A stretch of 64,000 nt of DNA from Crocinitomix catalasitica ATCC 23190 (GCF_000621625.1 NZ_JHXV01000008.1:1-64000), one strand, 5' to 3'; shown: positions 34,532 through 44,086, counted from the first letter of the stretch. The notes: generated by a model from the letters alone, not told the origin. Translations and numbers: made by a program.

Positions 34532-35752
34532 ATGAAAAACGCAAAAAAACGAATCGCAATTATTGGAACAACAGGTGTTCCTGCTCGATATGGTGGTTTT
34601 GAGACTTTAGCACATCATTTGGTGTTAAATCTTGGCGAAACTTACGATATGCATGTATATGCAAGTACAAAATTGTACGCCAAAGAAGAACGTGTTAAGC
34701 ATTGGAATAAAGCACGCGTGCATTATGTTCCTTTGAATGCGAATGGTGTGTCCAGTATTCCTTATGATATATTGTCGATGGCGCATGCGATTTTGTATGC
34801 TGATTATATTGTCATTTTAGGTGTTTCAGGAGGTTTATTTGTCCCTTTTATCAAATGGTTTACAAAGAAAAAAGTTGTTGTGAATATTGATGGGCTAGAA
34901 TGGAGAAGGAATAAATGGAGCAGGTTTGCGAAGTGGTTTTTGAAATGGTCTGAAAAAGTCGCTGTAAAATATTCGGATGCCGACATAACGGACAACGAAT
35001 CTATTAAGGTATATACAGCAAAAAATTATAAAACGGCAAGTCATTTAATCGCTTATGGTGCAGATCATACATCGAGACAAGAATTAACGGAAAAGGAATA
35101 TGTGAAATATCCCTTTATCAAAGAACCTTATGCTTTTAAAGTGGCGCGAATTGAACCGGAGAATAATCTGGATTTAATTTTAAATGCCTTTTCTAAAATA
35201 CCGCATAAGCAATTGGTGATTGTGGGCAATTGGAAGAATAGTGATTACGGTAAAAATCTTAAAAATTTATTTGAAAAATACAAGAATATCCACTTGTTAG
35301 ATCCAATTTATAATCAAAAAGAACTGGATCAGTTGCGCTCGAATTGTAATGTTTATGTGCATGGCCACAGTGCCGGAGGAACAAATCCTTCGTTGGTGGA
35401 AGCCATGTATCTGAAATTACCAGTCTTGGCTTTTAATGTTTCTTTTAATAAAGCAACAATGAAACAAGAAGGTCTGTTTTTTAGAAATGAAAAGGAACTG
35501 ATTGATTTGATGCAAAATACTTCAGCTGATGCTTATGCTGAAATCGCTGATAAATTATATAAAATTGCAATGGTGAATTATACTTGGCATCACATTAGTC
35601 AAAGGTATGCTGGTATTATAGAGTCTTTTGATTTTGCCTACGAGAAGCCGAATTTACAAAATGAGATGCCTATCGAATATCCTGAATTGTTAGAGAGAGG
35701 ATATGCGCATCTCGACAGATCAAAATTGTTTTATGAATCCTCTAATTCGTAA
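34532..35752 (+). CDS. DUF1972 glycosyltransferase (rhamnosyltransferase-like)
   Basis: A 406-residue enzyme of the DUF1972 plus GT1-type family, with members such as Cps2T/WchF-like rhamnosyltransferases. The N-terminus has the hallmark IAIIGTTGVPARYGGFETL, seen as GTTGVPARYGGFE at about residues 12-24. The donor region is GHSAGGTNPSLVEAMYLKLPV. The enzymes usually add the second sugar to the lipid-linked unit made by the initiating transferase, whose gene follows 2 bases later. An in-frame TTG at 34505 overlaps the promoter element, so ATG at 34532 is preferred. Confidence 0.88.
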   Translation: MKNAKKRIAIIGTTGVPARYGGFETLAHHLVLNLGETYDMHVYASTKLYAKEERVKHWNKARVHYVPLNANGVSSIPYDILSMAHAILYADYIVILGVSGGLFVPFIKWFTKKKVVVNIDGLEWRRNKWSRFAKWFLKWSEKVAVKYSDADITDNESIKVYTAKNYKTASHLIAYGADHTSRQELTEKEYVKYPFIKEPYAFKVARIEPENNLDLILNAFSKIPHKQLVIVGNWKNSDYGKNLKNLFEKYKNIHLLDPIYNQKELDQLRSNCNVYVHGHSAGGTNPSLVEAMYLKLPVLAFNVSFNKATMKQEGLFFRNEKELIDLMQNTSADAYAEIADKLYKIAMVNYTWHHISQRYAGIIESFDFAYEKPNLQNEMPIEYPELLERGYAHLDRSKLFYESSNS

Positions 35753-35754
35753 CC

Positions 35755-36906
35755 ATGGAAAATTTGAACGTCATCTATTTGTTAATTCCAGGAGTATTAG
35801 TCTCCTCATTGCTGCTGGCTTTTTGGTTCTATCCTAAGTATATCGCCTTTTTGAAAGTTAGAAATCTTATGGATATTCCAGATTTTAGAAAGCATCACAT
35901 AGCTCCAATTCCATCTTCTGGAGGACTTGTTTTCGGTTTGTTGTCATTGATTGGAGCCTACTTTTTAATGCAACATTCAAGTCTTGTAATTCCCTATTTG
36001 TGTAGTTTAGTTTTGTTGATGATTGGATTTATTGATGACAGAAAAGACTTAACTGCGAAGACTAAATTTTTATTTCAAATCATCGCAGCGGTCTTAACCA
36101 TCAACTATATTGGTGTTGTGCCAGTGTTTTCAGATGCTAGTTTTATAGGCAACTATATGATCACTTTCTTTTTTATAATTGGTTTTACGAATGCTTTTAA
36201 TCTAATAGATGGCGTTGATGGTTTAGCAGGAACTTTTGCAGTATTCGTTTTGGTCATCTTTGTGGCGATATTAGCAATAGGTAGTGACTTTAATACATTG
36301 TTGTATGTCTTGTCATTGTTGGGAGGTGTGTTGGCTTTTTTGAAGTTTAACCTTAAAAATGCAAAGATATTCATGGGGGATACAGGTTCACTTTTCTTAG
36401 GATTTACAATTGCATTTTTATCTTTACATATAGTACAAAGCAAATCTATTTTCAAAGCAATGGGAATGGATACCGAGTTTATCGTACTCATTATTGCAGC
36501 ACTTCTTTTATTGCCTGTATTGGATACGTTGCGGGTAATGTTTAAACGTATTACTCATAAAAAATCCCCTTTTCAAGCAGATCGGACTCATCTTCATCAT
36601 ATATTAGGAAACTGTGGTTTTAACTCTGTTAAAATAGCATTGACTTTTGTGAGCTTGTCTGCACTGTTTTTGATTTTAACTTTTACACTGATTCAATTGG
36701 AGTTTACGTTTGTCAATGTCTTAATCATGCTCATTATTGCAGCCATAGTTTGTTATGGGGTGATTTTTAATCATTATATAAAAGTACATGCCAATAGAGT
36801 TGCTGCTTATTATGATGAAGTCCTTGAGGTTAATGAAAACAAAACCTATCGTTTAATGGAGTTGAATAAACAAATGAGCTTGGGTGTTTTGAAAAAGTCT
36901 TCTTAA
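35755..36906 (+). CDS. WecA/MraY-family undecaprenyl-phosphate sugar-1-phosphate transferase
   Basis: A 383-residue polytopic membrane enzyme with about ten helices. The metal-binding and catalytic motif is NAFNLIDGVDGLAG (first D at 152), followed by FMGDTGSLFLGF (about 206-217) and the substrate-specific loop with ADRTHLHHILG (about 276-286). It transfers an N-acetylhexosamine-1-phosphate from a UDP-sugar to undecaprenyl phosphate, the first step of repeat-unit assembly. It closes the third EPS unit and supplies the initiating enzyme for the whole locus. Confidence 0.9.
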   Translation: MENLNVIYLLIPGVLVSSLLLAFWFYPKYIAFLKVRNLMDIPDFRKHHIAPIPSSGGLVFGLLSLIGAYFLMQHSSLVIPYLCSLVLLMIGFIDDRKDLTAKTKFLFQIIAAVLTINYIGVVPVFSDASFIGNYMITFFFIIGFTNAFNLIDGVDGLAGTFAVFVLVIFVAILAIGSDFNTLLYVLSLLGGVLAFLKFNLKNAKIFMGDTGSLFLGFTIAFLSLHIVQSKSIFKAMGMDTEFIVLIIAALLLLPVLDTLRVMFKRITHKKSPFQADRTHLHHILGNCGFNSVKIALTFVSLSALFLILTFTLIQLEFTFVNVLIMLIIAAIVCYGVIFNHYIKVHANRVAAYYDEVLEVNENKTYRLMELNKQMSLGVLKKSS

Positions 36907-36960
36907 TCCTACGATTTCTATGTTGCTCTATATGTAATTGGATAGTGAAAGAATACCAAC

Positions 36961-36968
36961 TATCTTTG
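36961..36968 (+). promoter_or_regulatory. Promoter box TATCTTTG, near-leaderless
   Basis: A perfect TAnnTTTG box that ends five bases before the ATG at 36974; a TTG at 36938-36940 gives a 20-base spacer. The start at 36938 (TTG) is thereby excluded. Confidence 0.6.
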
Positions 36969-36973
36969 TCTCC

Positions 36974-37996
36974 ATGAAAAATTTTCTTATACTCTTTTTA
37001 ATCCTGCTAATTCCTCATTTTGTTCAAGCTGCCAAGTCGGATACGACTGTAAAGTATACCGATTATTACGGCGAAAAAACAAGTAAGCGGAAAGCAAGTC
37101 GGATGGTTAGAACAGTTCGCCACACAGACGGATCATTTTGGATGGAAAAATCAAAAATGGATGGGAAAATATTGTTGAGTGGTACTTATTTATCGGATAA
37201 AATGGAGATTAAAAATGGCTATTTTGTTGAATTTGATTCGTATCAAGGAGAGTTTTCAAGAGGATATTATGAGAATAACTATAAAGTTGGTGTTTGGGAA
37301 ACGCAACCCGAATGGGGGAAAGTAACTGTGAAGGGCAGTTATACAAAAGGTTTGAAAGATGGACTTTGGGAATATTGGGAAAGTTATGGCGCTTTAATTA
37401 AGCGTTGTAATTATTCGGAAGATACATTGAACGGTTCTTATGAACTATGGGAGAACAAGCGCAAAACTGAATCAGGTTCATTTCTTTTAGGTAAAGAAGA
37501 TGGCGCTTGGAAAGGATGGCATTTGAATGGTGAATTGGCTTACGAAGGTAGTTTTAGCAATGGCAGTCGTTCGGGTGAATGGACTTATTATTACGAAAAC
37601 GGCAATCGTTCAGCTAATCATATTTATAAGGGAGAGAATGAACCGCAATCAACTTGGTGGGATGAAGCTGGGAATGAAAAAGAATTTGATGGAATAGAAT
37701 TTCAAGATCCTGTTTATCCCGGAGGAGAACGGGCGATGTTTACTTTTATCCGCGATAATGTACAATATCCATCAAAGGCAAGGGAAGCAGGTGAACAAGG
37801 AATGGTTTATGTGGAATTTGTTGTGCAACGAAGTGGAAAGATATCGGATGCCAAAGTAATAAAAGGTGTTTCAGAGTCTATTGACAAGGAAGCGATAAGG
37901 GTAGTGAATAAAATGCCGAATTGGGAACCAGGTATTTCTAAAGGTCAAACTGTAAGGGTACGTTTTACAATGCCGTTGAGTTTTCGTTTGGGCTAA
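36974..37996 (+). CDS. Exported MORN-repeat protein with TonB C-terminal domain
   Basis: A 340-residue protein with a signal peptide (IPHFVQA, residue about 19). The middle has five or more MORN/YwqK-like repeats with the pattern K-x-G-x-W-x-x-(Y/W), for example YKVGVWE, LKDGLWEYWE, EDGAWKGW and RSGEWTYYYENG. The last about 95 residues are a TonB_C domain (VQYPSKAREAGEQGMVYVEF and VRVRFTMPLSFRLG, parts only). This combination is frequent in Bacteroidota. It may contact outer membrane receptors or envelope proteins. It is separate from the EPS units, with its own promoter. Confidence 0.85.
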   Translation: MKNFLILFLILLIPHFVQAAKSDTTVKYTDYYGEKTSKRKASRMVRTVRHTDGSFWMEKSKMDGKILLSGTYLSDKMEIKNGYFVEFDSYQGEFSRGYYENNYKVGVWETQPEWGKVTVKGSYTKGLKDGLWEYWESYGALIKRCNYSEDTLNGSYELWENKRKTESGSFLLGKEDGAWKGWHLNGELAYEGSFSNGSRSGEWTYYYENGNRSANHIYKGENEPQSTWWDEAGNEKEFDGIEFQDPVYPGGERAMFTFIRDNVQYPSKAREAGEQGMVYVEFVVQRSGKISDAKVIKGVSESIDKEAIRVVNKMPNWEPGISKGQTVRVRFTMPLSFRLG

Positions 37997-38009
37997 GTGT
38001 CGATCTCAG

Positions 38010-38525
38010 TTAAAAAGCCAAATAATATTGCCAGTTCGGATTTGAATGGGTTTCGGAGACTTTGAAATTATGGTCGCCAACAACAACGAATCCTAATTTT
38101 TCGTAAAAATTAATGGCGCGTTTATTTTCAATCCATGTAAATAACCAAATGCCTTTTTGTTGATTCGCCTTTGCCAATTCGCAATTAAAATTGAATAAGG
38201 AAAGACCTAGTTTTTGCCCGTGGAATTTTTCAAGAATATAGATTCGCTCTAACTTTGTGATTTTGTCATCCGACACCGCAGCAATAGGTTGATTGAAAAT
38301 GATTTTAGAAAATCCAGCCAATTCCTCATTAATAAATAGTAAGTGATAATTGTTTTTTAGATCAGCTAATTCCTCTTCAAATTTTGCAATTGTATAGTGG
38401 TTGCTGAGGTAGTTTTTAATGTCGCTTTCAGGTGCGCTATGACCGTGCGATTCTATAAAGGTTTTCTTTGCAAGCGCTGTTAAAGCTTGTATGTCTTGAC
38501 TTTTGGGCTTTGCTATGCGAATCAT
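38010..38525 (-). CDS. GNAT-family N-acetyltransferase
   Basis: A 171-residue acetyl-CoA-dependent acetyltransferase. The conserved acetyl-CoA-binding region is ERIYILEKFHGQKLGLSLF (about 94-112, QxxGxG/A variant QKLGLS). The following NFYEKLGFVVVGDHNF is the usual C-terminal motif. The N-terminus IRIAKPKSQDIQALTALAKKTF is the typical first strand and helix. The substrate is unknown. A TAnnTTTG box (minus strand, 38543-38550) lies 17 bases upstream of the start. Confidence 0.9.
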   Translation of the reverse strand: MIRIAKPKSQDIQALTALAKKTFIESHGHSAPESDIKNYLSNHYTIAKFEEELADLKNNYHLLFINEELAGFSKIIFNQPIAAVSDDKITKLERIYILEKFHGQKLGLSLFNFNCELAKANQQKGIWLFTWIENKRAINFYEKLGFVVVGDHNFKVSETHSNPNWQYYLAF

Positions 38526-38542
38526 TCTTGATGTTTATACTG

Positions 38543-38550
38543 CAAACATA
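38543..38550 (-). promoter_or_regulatory. -7 promoter box TATGTTTG for the GNAT gene
   Basis: A perfect TAnnTTTG box on the minus strand, 17 bases before the ATG of the acetyltransferase gene. No clear -33 element. Confidence 0.5.
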
Positions 38551-38587
38551 AGTAGTATTAAATGATTTATAGACTGTCCAAAGCGGG

Positions 38588-39556
38588 TTAATATTCTATG
38601 ACTTCCATTATGTATCTAAAACCAATATTATTGGCGCCTTTATTCACGTCGGTATAATATTGTGAAATGCTGTTTTGTAAATAGTACCCCGGATCTTTCC
38701 AACTACCACCATGCGTAATTCCGGGTTCTGCAACCATTTCAGCGACATTGCCTGCCATATTGTACAAACCAAATCCATTAGGGTAATAACTTTTACTTGG
38801 TGCTGTTAAATCTGAAGCATCGTTTAAAACGCCACGCACACCATTGAATCCGCCTGGATGTGTGCGGTAAATATAAACTTCTTCAAATGCTCCAAACTCA
38901 TTTTTTTGGAATAAGGTATCACGGTAAATATTTTCTGGTGAGAAAGTGATGCAATTGGCTTTGAAATCCCCGTCTGCAGTTGTTAAAAAATCACTTTCCC
39001 AAGGGAAAATCGAATTGTCCTTTCCGCCATTGGCAGCATATATCCACTCATCTTCGGTTGGTAATCGATAAAGTACTTTTTTGAAAATTTTGTCAGTATT
39101 ATTATTGATTATTTCTGTTAACCAAGCACAATAAGCTTTCGCCTGATTATAGGTTACGCCAACAACAGGATAATTGTAATAAGCCGGATGATTGGAATAG
39201 AGGTTCACCATAGGCTCCATATATGTGTTTTTAGTTCGCCAAACTGTCGAATCAGGCATGTATGCACTGTATTTAGCAGTGTCTCGTTCTTTATAATAAT
39301 GAAGGAATTCGCGGTAATCTATATTGGTGACCTCTCTATTTAACATGAAATAGTTATCGATTTCAACCAGCTCAGTTTCTCCTGCTTCTATGTTTTTAGT
39401 CAAAGTGCCTGCCGGAATCTTTACGTAAATATCATTCTTCAAGAATTTTTTCTCTAGCTTTTCAGCTGTCTTTGATAATTCTTTAACAGGGGCTTGCGCG
39501 GATAATTGTAGTGGTAAAACAAATATTAAACCACTGTAAAGTAGTCGTCTAAGCAT
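38588..39556 (-). CDS. SUMF1/FGE-type (GldJ/GldK-related) exported protein
   Basis: A 322-residue protein with a signal peptide ending at PLQLSAQ (residue 20). The SUMF1/FGE-sulfatase domain shows YFMLNREVTNIDYREF, VVGVTYNQAKAYCAWL, YRLPTEDEWIYAANGG and NGFGLYNMAGNVAEMV, all family landmarks. The same fold occurs in the gliding/T9SS lipoproteins GldJ and GldK, but no lipobox is seen here. The cysteines used by true formylglycine-generating enzymes are not evident, so it is likely structural or binding. It is separated from the GNAT gene by 62 bases. Confidence 0.82.
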   Translation of the reverse strand: MLRRLLYSGLIFVLPLQLSAQAPVKELSKTAEKLEKKFLKNDIYVKIPAGTLTKNIEAGETELVEIDNYFMLNREVTNIDYREFLHYYKERDTAKYSAYMPDSTVWRTKNTYMEPMVNLYSNHPAYYNYPVVGVTYNQAKAYCAWLTEIINNNTDKIFKKVLYRLPTEDEWIYAANGGKDNSIFPWESDFLTTADGDFKANCITFSPENIYRDTLFQKNEFGAFEEVYIYRTHPGGFNGVRGVLNDASDLTAPSKSYYPNGFGLYNMAGNVAEMVAEPGITHGGSWKDPGYYLQNSISQYYTDVNKGANNIGFRYIMEVIEY

Positions 39557-39626
39557 AAATAGGATTTTGGTTAATGCTATAATGCTTGAGATTTATTTGG
39601 TTACAAAAGTTGGATCTTTAATCTTC

Positions 39627-40445
39627 TTACCCCTTTAATGCTAGCAAAGGCAAATGTGTTTTCTCTACAAGGTTTTTAGTAGTGCTTTTCATAAATAAGC
39701 GTTGAAAAAGTGAGTGATTATGAGGACTCGTGATAATTAAATCCATATCATTTTGCTCTGCAAATTCTAATATTTGATTATCAATACTTGCTTCATTACT
39801 CGCTTTTTCGATAATATCGATTTGTAACGATTGATCAATATTTTGTAAATCATATTTTAATGCTTCCATTAATTCTGCAGGAAGTTGATTTTTGAGTTGG
39901 ATATTAATCAGTGTGATTTTTACATCATTTAGATTGATGTTTTGAATAAATTTCAGCAATGAATCTTTTGTTTTGGCAATATTCGAATCAATGCCAATTA
40001 ATATGTTTTTTGGATTCTTTATTGGTGTAACAACAGGTACAACAAGGACTGGGATTTTACTGTATTCAATAATTTCTTTGGTGCTACTTCCTAATACTTC
40101 TTCATATATATTGCTCGATCCATTCGCACCCAAACTGATAACATCAATCTTTTTTAATTGTGTAAATCGATCAATTACCGCAACTAATGATCCCGGTAAA
40201 GCACTCGAATTTATGACTAATCCTGGGTTTTTTTTGATCAAAGATGCTTTCAATTCGTTTAAAGCATCTTCATGATAATCATCTACATCGCTAATAAAAT
40301 CTCGACTGAAAGTAGCACCTGCTCGTTTTATTTCAAGAGCATTTAATAAATCATATTCTACATGCTCAGTCCCAAATAATTGTATAATATATTGAATGGC
40401 TTTATTTGCGCCATATGAAAAATCTGTTGTTAAAACTACATTCAT
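39627..40445 (-). CDS. Universal stress protein with two UspA domains
   Basis: A 272-residue cytoplasmic protein made of two UspA halves (about 1-145 and 146-272). The first starts MNVVLTTDFSYGANKAIQYI and contains DVISLGANGSSNIYEEVLGSST, shown here as GANGSSNIYEEV. The second starts with the strand NILIGIDSNIA and ends with ITSPHNHSLFQRLFMKSTTK. The G-x2-G-x9-G(S/T) ATP-binding pattern is only partly kept. Likely induced in stationary or stress conditions. The gene is alone. Confidence 0.88.
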   Translation of the reverse strand: MNVVLTTDFSYGANKAIQYIIQLFGTEHVEYDLLNALEIKRAGATFSRDFISDVDDYHEDALNELKASLIKKNPGLVINSSALPGSLVAVIDRFTQLKKIDVISLGANGSSNIYEEVLGSSTKEIIEYSKIPVLVVPVVTPIKNPKNILIGIDSNIAKTKDSLLKFIQNINLNDVKITLINIQLKNQLPAELMEALKYDLQNIDQSLQIDIIEKASNEASIDNQILEFAEQNDMDLIITSPHNHSLFQRLFMKSTTKNLVEKTHLPLLALKG

Positions 40446-40469
40446 CTTTTCTTACTTTAAAGTTTAATA

Positions 40470-40497
40470 TAAAGTTAGGTTATTTCTTATAGATCAA
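40470..40497 (-). promoter_or_regulatory. Promoter of the universal stress protein gene
   Basis: On the minus strand TTG (40497-40495), a 17-base spacer and TAACTTTA (40477-40470) fit the Bacteroidota -33/-7 layout with one mismatch in the -7 box. The ATG follows 24 bases later. Confidence 0.45.
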
Positions 40498-40657
40498 CTT
40501 TATGGAAATCATTTCTCAGCATGATTTTTATCAGTTCTCCTACCTTAAAGCCGCTTCAATTTTTATTAAAGTACTTCAGTGTAAAGAGGTTGGAATTACT
40601 AATTGAGTTGTTTTTTAAGGATGAAAATGGTATTTTGTGACTAAATCGTTAAAAATC

Positions 40658-41758
40658 ATGATAATAATAGAGAATTTTAAAGGAAAACAAGTTTTCATAA
40701 TATTTGCAATGGTCTTATTGTTGACTGCTTGTAAAAAGGATAGTCCAGAGGAGGTTATAGATGAGCGAAACTTTAAAATGGGGTTTACAGCTTGGCCTTA
40801 TGGACCTACAGTGGAGGCAGTAAATGATACTTACGATTTTATCTTCGCAAATGGAGATATTTATACCGAACATGTCGACGATAGAATTCCTTGGGATGAA
40901 CTGATTGCAGGTACATTTTTACCGGAAGACTTTAGAGCCAATATTGAAGGAAAAGCGGCAAGACGACCAATTGATAAGCATATGCTTTTATCCGTTAGTA
41001 TTTTGAATTCGGCAAGGGATGATATTCAAGTTGGGATGGATAATGAATCACCCACTTATTCCGCTATGAATGATGTTCATATTGAAGATGCATATGTGGC
41101 ATATCTGATATATTTAATTGATCAGTTTCGTCCTGATTATTTAGTCGCATCTATTGAATCGAACGATTTATTGCTTAATTCTCCCGATCTCTGGGATGAT
41201 TTTAGAGCGCTTATGAATAATGTCAGGGTCCGCATAAAAAGTTTATACCCAAATATAAAAATTGCTGAATCAGTTACGTTACATAATTGGTATGAATCAA
41301 ATCTAGCAGATCATGAAGGATATATTACCCAGGTGGATGCTTTGGTCGCGCAAATGGACTTTGCTGCTATTAGTTTTTATCCATTTTTTATAGGGATGAG
41401 TAAGCAAAAGGATTTTCAAAAGGCGTTCGACTTTCTGCATAAACACACAGCTAAACCAATCGCTTTTGTAGAAACGTGTCATATAGCGAACGATTTGGAG
41501 GTGGCTGCTTTAAGTTTGTCTATAGAAAGTGATCCGGAAGAGCAGGCTGCGTATCTAGAGACTTTATTGGTCAATGCTAATAATCATGATTATGAATTTA
41601 TTATTTGGTGGGCACATCGCGATTTTGATGCTTTATGGGAAACTTTTCCTGATGATATTAAAGATTTAGGTAAGATTTGGCGTGATACTGGTCTCTTAAA
41701 TGAAGATGGTGTTGAAAGACCAGCAAAAGAAGTGTGGTCGGCAATTTATGGATCATAG
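40658..41758 (+). CDS. Lipoprotein with glycoside hydrolase-like TIM-barrel
   Basis: A 366-residue lipoprotein (lipobox LLTAC, Cys near residue 25). The body resembles a (beta/alpha)8 glycoside hydrolase of clan A type. Blocks include GFTAWPYGPT, DYLVASIESNDLL (with a possible acid/base glutamate near IES), FAAISFYPFF and IAFVETCHIAND, where the E would be the candidate nucleophile. A final segment WWAHRDFDALWE is typical of a substrate cleft. Start at ATG 40658 is preferred over an upstream GTG at 40637. It has no partner genes for glycan use nearby, so activity is tentative. Confidence 0.65.
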   Translation: MIIIENFKGKQVFIIFAMVLLLTACKKDSPEEVIDERNFKMGFTAWPYGPTVEAVNDTYDFIFANGDIYTEHVDDRIPWDELIAGTFLPEDFRANIEGKAARRPIDKHMLLSVSILNSARDDIQVGMDNESPTYSAMNDVHIEDAYVAYLIYLIDQFRPDYLVASIESNDLLLNSPDLWDDFRALMNNVRVRIKSLYPNIKIAESVTLHNWYESNLADHEGYITQVDALVAQMDFAAISFYPFFIGMSKQKDFQKAFDFLHKHTAKPIAFVETCHIANDLEVAALSLSIESDPEEQAAYLETLLVNANNHDYEFIIWWAHRDFDALWETFPDDIKDLGKIWRDTGLLNEDGVERPAKEVWSAIYGS

Positions 41759-42060
41759 TTTTTAGAGTGTATAGTTTCTAATTCCCAGTCTTGAGTTTTT
41801 ATGATTATAGTTTGTGGAAGGTCCATGAATCTAATCGTGTTTTTTATGTAATCATAAATGGCGAAATGAAACCTTAAGGAGTATAAGATTTTTAGTTTTA
41901 TTTGATGCTAAAAAATGAATAAAATTATTTAGCATTAGCTATCCGTTTCTGTCAATCATCAGATATAAAGTTTATAATATTTCATATTGCTTTATTTATG
42001 TTAAAATAATTTCTAAATCGTTTTAAATGGTTAGTTTTAAGCTACCAAACTTTATTAATT
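41759..42060. other. Intergenic stretch without recognised gene
   Basis: AT-rich sequence of about 300 bases. No convincing open frame, dyad or repeat of the families above. It presumably carries the promoter of the LamG gene, but no clear TAnnTTTG box stands close to the start. Confidence 0.5.
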
Positions 42061-43926
42061 ATGAAAAAAATTATTTTATTTTATTCCTTTTTGTTGGCTT
42101 TCCCTGTGCTTTTTGCACAGAATGGAATCGATATAGATGGAGACAATGATCGTATTAATTGTGGAAATGATGCTACTGTCGGAATTACAGGGACAAGTCT
42201 AACACTTGAAGCGTGGATAAAGCCTAGGGCTTGGAGAGCAGAAGTGTGGCGTGGAGGAATCATAGTAAAAGAGGACGATGATGTGAATCATGGCTATATG
42301 ATTCGTTGTGGAGACGATGGAAAATTGAACGTGAATATTGGTTCAGGAGCTTGGAATGAGTTGACAACAGATGCTGGCACATTAGTCTTGGGTGAATGGC
42401 AACATGTTGCTGCGACATACGATGGTGCGAAATTACGATTGTATGTGAATGGTATACCTGTTGATTCTTCAAATGTTACCGTAGATATTGCCGGTACTGA
42501 TAATAATCTAGTAATCGGCAATTGGCATTATCCCGACGTTGATCGTGCTTTTGATGGAAGTATTGATGAGGTGCGTATTTGGAATATTGTGAGGTCAAAG
42601 GCGGAAATAAATGCAATGATGAACAATGAATTCTGTGTGATTCCTGAAGGTCTGATGGCTTATTATAAACTGAACGAAGGTGTGGGCGGAGCAGATAATG
42701 CTGGTGTTGTGATTGCCGAAGATGCAAGTGGGAATGGCAATGATGGTGACCTTTTATTTTTTGACTTGACTGGTGAAAGTTCGAATTGGGTTGATGGAGC
42801 AGGAATAGGTGGTCCTGCTATAGCGAGTATAATTTCTGTGAGTACATGTGAGGATGAATACTCAGTTCCGAGTGGTGATGAATCGTATGCAGATGTTGGA
42901 AGGTATGTTGTGACTGATACTTTAGCTTCTGAAGAGGGTTGTGATAGTATATTATTTATTCACCTAACTAAAGGGGCTGAAACAACGAGTACTGTCGAAA
43001 GAGAAAGATGCGCTTCTTATACTGTTCCAAGTGGTGATGAAACTTACACCGATATTGGGACATATGATGTATTGGATACATTGGTAAATACTTTCGGTTG
43101 TGACAGTGTGATAACTATAAATTTAACGATTTTTGGTCCAAGTTATAGTGAGTTTTCAGTCGAAGAATGTGGAAGTTATAGTGTTCCGAGTAGAGATGTG
43201 ACTTATACAGAAGTAGGATCTTATGTCGTTAATGATACAATTAGAAACTTTAGAGGATGTGATAGTATTTTGACAATTAATTTAACAATTCTACCGATCT
43301 CTTCAAGTACCATTACAATTGAGACATGTAACGCGTATGTTGTTCCGAGTGGAGACGAAATTTATACCGAATTGGGCGAATACACAATCGAAGATATTAT
43401 TCCAAATCATGTTGGTTGTGATAGTGTAATTACAATAAACTTAACGCTGTTCGAACAAGATGTGACGGTTAACCAGGATGGAACAATCTTGACGGCTAAC
43501 GCAGAAGATGTTTCTTACCAATGGGTAACATGTCCTGATTTTGACATTATTATTGATGCAAACGATAGAGAATTCATTGCGGATGAAAATGGGAGCTATG
43601 CCGTAATCATTACAAATGGTGATTGCCGTGATACTTCTGATTGTAAAAGTGTTGTAAATGCAGGGATTGACAAAAATACATTGGTGAATAGTTTTAATTT
43701 ATATCCTAATCCAACGAAAGGACAGTTCATAATTGAACGAACGCAAAACTTGAATGGTGTTTTATTAAATGTGACAGATGTAAATGGACGTAAAGTATTA
43801 GCAAATGTTGAAACTACAAGTAATCAATTTATTGTTGATCTGGATGCACCTGTCGGTGTTTATTTTGTAAATATCGTTTCAGATCGAGAGACTGCAGTGT
43901 TTAGACTGGTAAAAGTAAGTGAGTGA
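42061..43926 (+). CDS. Secreted LamG-domain protein with 53-residue repeats and T9SS sorting domain
   Basis: A 621-residue surface or secreted protein. Signal peptide ends at PVLFAQ (residue 20). A LamG/concanavalin-like domain follows (about 25-200, with TSLTLEAWIKPR and GEWQHVAATYDGAKLRLYVNG as landmarks). Then come four repeats of about 53 residues starting at residues 263, 317, 370 and 423, each with C-x3-Y-x-VPS-x-D...GCDS. A type A T9SS tail starts near SFNLYPNPTKGQF. The two cysteines of each repeat probably pair. It is likely a glycan- or matrix-binding surface protein. Confidence 0.87.
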   Translation: MKKIILFYSFLLAFPVLFAQNGIDIDGDNDRINCGNDATVGITGTSLTLEAWIKPRAWRAEVWRGGIIVKEDDDVNHGYMIRCGDDGKLNVNIGSGAWNELTTDAGTLVLGEWQHVAATYDGAKLRLYVNGIPVDSSNVTVDIAGTDNNLVIGNWHYPDVDRAFDGSIDEVRIWNIVRSKAEINAMMNNEFCVIPEGLMAYYKLNEGVGGADNAGVVIAEDASGNGNDGDLLFFDLTGESSNWVDGAGIGGPAIASIISVSTCEDEYSVPSGDESYADVGRYVVTDTLASEEGCDSILFIHLTKGAETTSTVERERCASYTVPSGDETYTDIGTYDVLDTLVNTFGCDSVITINLTIFGPSYSEFSVEECGSYSVPSRDVTYTEVGSYVVNDTIRNFRGCDSILTINLTILPISSSTITIETCNAYVVPSGDEIYTELGEYTIEDIIPNHVGCDSVITINLTLFEQDVTVNQDGTILTANAEDVSYQWVTCPDFDIIIDANDREFIADENGSYAVIITNGDCRDTSDCKSVVNAGIDKNTLVNSFNLYPNPTKGQFIIERTQNLNGVLLNVTDVNGRKVLANVETTSNQFIVDLDAPVGVYFVNIVSDRETAVFRLVKVSE

Positions 43927-43947
43927 CAATATTATATTTGATAAAAT

Positions 43948-43982
43948 AATGGTGTGGTTGTTTTCAGTCACACCATTTTTTA
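43948..43982 (+). terminator. Rho-independent terminator after the LamG gene
   Basis: The arms AATGGTGTG (43948-43956) and CACACCATT (43969-43977) pair perfectly with a 12-base loop, followed by a T-run. Confidence 0.85.
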
Positions 43983-44086
43983 TGATCCCTATTCCAATGC
44001 GAATCAAAACGATTATTTAGCATTAACGGGCTCAAGTAATTGTTTCCGCGCTAATATATATCATTTAACATCTTTTCGTCTTTCTC

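Noticed and set aside
42847-43480. CRISPR-like periodicity of about 160 bases
   Set aside because: The repeats are in frame, diverged at DNA level and encode a protein repeat; no short identical repeats with unique spacers.
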